From an uncultured Acidimicrobium sp. (GTDB lineage Bacteria > Actinomycetota > Acidimicrobiia > Acidimicrobiales > Ilumatobacteraceae), in assembly GCA_903853285.1 (NCBI GenBank), contig CAINTF010000126.1, forward strand, positions 1 through 7,145: a stretch of 7,145 nucleotides of DNA, read 5' to 3'. Every line of letters starts with the position of its first letter. Positions within the stretch are counted from its first letter, which is position 1. A program made the position numbers and the translations under genes. Of the stretch, positions 5,980 through 7,145 are shown piece after piece. The notes beneath the pieces were generated by a model that saw only the letters and a list, made by a program, of their open reading frames with translations, had not been told where the DNA came from and made no database searches.

Positions 5980-6074
5980 GACCCGAAGGCTACCCGCCGC
6001 TATTTGATCGATGTGTCCAATATGCAGGAAGCCAGTGTTGGTATTGCTGAACGGATAGTGACAGGCTCGCAGGT
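5980..6074. other. Divergent intergenic region between the MgtE-like and MenJ-like genes
   Basis: These 95 bases must hold the promoters of both divergent genes. On the minus strand, TAGCCT (complement at 5987-5992) fits a TAnnnT -10 and ends 7 bases before the ATG at 5979. That would give a leaderless or nearly leaderless MgtE-like mRNA and would explain the weak Shine-Dalgarno, but no good -35 is found at 17-18 bases. On the plus strand GATAGT (6054-6059) is the nearest -10-like string and has no -35 partner. No clear operator dyad was seen. Confidence 0.4.
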
Positions 6075-7145
6075 ATGAAATTTGATGTCGCAGTCATCGG
6101 GGGTGGGCCAGCCGGTTCCTCTGCAGCCATTACTGCGGCACGTGCAGGGCTGCGAGTGCTGCTTGTAGAAAAGGGTCCCCACGGTCGAGACAAGGTGTGT
6201 GGCGACGGTTTAACGCCGCGAGCAATAGCCGCGCTTGATGAATTGAAGATCGACTACTCGGTAGCGCACCGCATTGATGGTTTGCGCATGATTGCCGGAA
6301 AAACTCAACGCGAGTTGTCATGGCCTACAACATCGCGTTTTCCAAATCACGGTGCAGTCTGGCCACGTCAGAAGTTTGACAATCATTTACTTGATGTTGC
6401 CATTGCGGCAGGCGCTGAAGTTCGGTTTGAGTCTGAAGCGTTACCTGTTGTCGTCGGGGACCGCGCAACTGGTGTGCAAGTTGGAAGCGAAGTTATTTCA
6501 GCATCACTTGTTATTTTGGCAACCGGCGCACAAGGTGCCGCGGCAAAGATGCTTGGGGCAGTTCGCGACCCAGACGAAACTTTTGGTTTAGCAATTCGCG
6601 CGTATGCACCAACTCCACGTCATGCAGAACGTCATCTTGAAGCGTGTCTCAGTTTGCGCGATGAACACGGCACGCCAGTTCCTGGCTACGGATGGATGTT
6701 TCCTGCTGGCGATGGCACAGTGAACATTGGTGTTGGAGCACTCAGCACCATGAAGGGTTTCAAGAAACTCAATCTCAATACGTTGCTCGACCAATACGCA
6801 TCGATCGTTCGAGAGCCGTGGTCGCTTGGCGACTATATAGATAAGCCTCGCGCGTGGCGATTGCCCATGAGTTGCGTGCGCAGACATGGCCCAGGTTGGG
6901 TGGCTATTGGTGATGCAGCCGGTTTTGTGAACCCAATGAATGGCGAAGGAATCGACTATTCATTGGAGTCGGGCATGCTTGCAATCTCGTGCTTTTTGGA
7001 AAACCCCGAAACCGCTTCCAGTGAATATGACAAGCGAGTGGGCGAGCGGTTCGACGCATTTTTGCGCACGGGTCGGAGGTTTAGTTTCATCATCGGACAT
7101 CCGTGGTTACTCAAGCCAGGGCTTCGAGTTGCGGTTGGGTCGCAA
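6075..7145 (+). CDS. menJ: FAD-dependent geranylgeranyl/menaquinone reductase, MenJ-like (3' end outside window)
   Basis: The first 357 residues are present and the frame is still open at the right edge. The family saturates isoprenoid double bonds with FAD; actinobacterial MenJ (Rv0561c) reduces one bond of the menaquinone side chain at the membrane. Visible motifs are the FAD-binding VAVIGGGPAGSSAA (residues 5-18) with E32 at the end of strand 2; KVCGDGLTPRA (40-50), the signature cysteine motif of this group; LVILATG before residue 160; GYGWMFPAGDGTVNIGVG (about 205-219); and the second FAD motif GDAAGFVNPMNGEGIDYSLESG (279-300). About 50-70 residues of the C-terminus should remain outside. 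ATG 6075 starts directly before the first FAD strand; AGG at 6063-6065 is a weak ribosome binding site 9 bases upstream. Another geranylgeranyl-lipid reductase is possible, so the symbol is tentative, but the motif spelling is nearest to MenJ. Confidence 0.9.
   Translation, partial: MKFDVAVIGGGPAGSSAAITAARAGLRVLLVEKGPHGRDKVCGDGLTPRAIAALDELKIDYSVAHRIDGLRMIAGKTQRELSWPTTSRFPNHGAVWPRQKFDNHLLDVAIAAGAEVRFESEALPVVVGDRATGVQVGSEVISASLVILATGAQGAAAKMLGAVRDPDETFGLAIRAYAPTPRHAERHLEACLSLRDEHGTPVPGYGWMFPAGDGTVNIGVGALSTMKGFKKLNLNTLLDQYASIVREPWSLGDYIDKPRAWRLPMSCVRRHGPGWVAIGDAAGFVNPMNGEGIDYSLESGMLAISCFLENPETASSEYDKRVGERFDAFLRTGRRFSFIIGHPWLLKPGLRVAVGSQ

Noticed and set aside
1..7145. Defence system, prophage, insertion sequence, CRISPR array or other mobile cargo
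   Set aside because: No transposase, integrase, nuclease or toxin-like product, no terminal inverted repeats and no spaced direct repeats were seen. The tRNA gene is followed by a coding gene rather than an integrase, and no repeat of its 3' end was noticed.

Overview
The window reads as ordinary actinobacterial chromosome, most likely from a lineage of moderate GC such as the Acidimicrobiia (inference from gene order, base composition by eye and frequent GTG/TTG starts; no marker phylogeny was run). The strongest clue is the order gyrA, DUF3566 membrane protein, tRNA-Ile(GAU), small membrane protein, which is the classic actinobacterial neighbourhood just downstream of gyrB-gyrA. A MenJ-type menaquinone reductase and a paired channel-less MgtE-like protein plus DUF1003 protein point the same way.

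Layout. Positions 1-1785 hold the 3' two thirds of gyrA; the start lies outside the window. After a 44-base gap come a TadE-like small membrane/secreted protein (1830-2132) and a DUF3566 membrane protein (2129-2539) joined by a GTGA stop/start overlap. The last bases of the DUF3566 gene contain a good sigma-70-type promoter (2517-2545) aimed at tRNA-Ile (2567-2640). One base after the mature tRNA end is a GGAGG ribosome binding site serving a 54-residue small membrane protein (2654-2818). A Rossmann-fold oxidoreductase-like gene (2832-3830) follows, and its stop overlaps the start of a Fur-family metal regulator (3830-4276).

The Fur gene converges, across only 9 bases, on a minus-strand pair: an MgtE-like PRC-barrel/MgtE_N/CBS protein (5979-4756) followed by a DUF1003 membrane protein (4759-4286), overlapping by ATGA. 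A 95-base divergent intergenic region separates this pair from a plus-strand geranylgeranyl/menaquinone reductase gene (6075 onward) that runs off the right end.

How they work together. The window combines housekeeping (gyrase, tRNA), small membrane proteins of unknown role, metal homeostasis (a Fur-type repressor and a Mg2+-sensor-like module without its channel) and quinone maturation. No mobile element, CRISPR array, defence system or long repeat was seen, and there is no gene-free stretch over 300 bases. The points most worth a second look are the TadE-like gene whose conserved N-terminal motif lies upstream of its only standard start codon, the tRNA-mRNA junction, and the uncharacterised Rossmann protein coupled to the Fur regulator.
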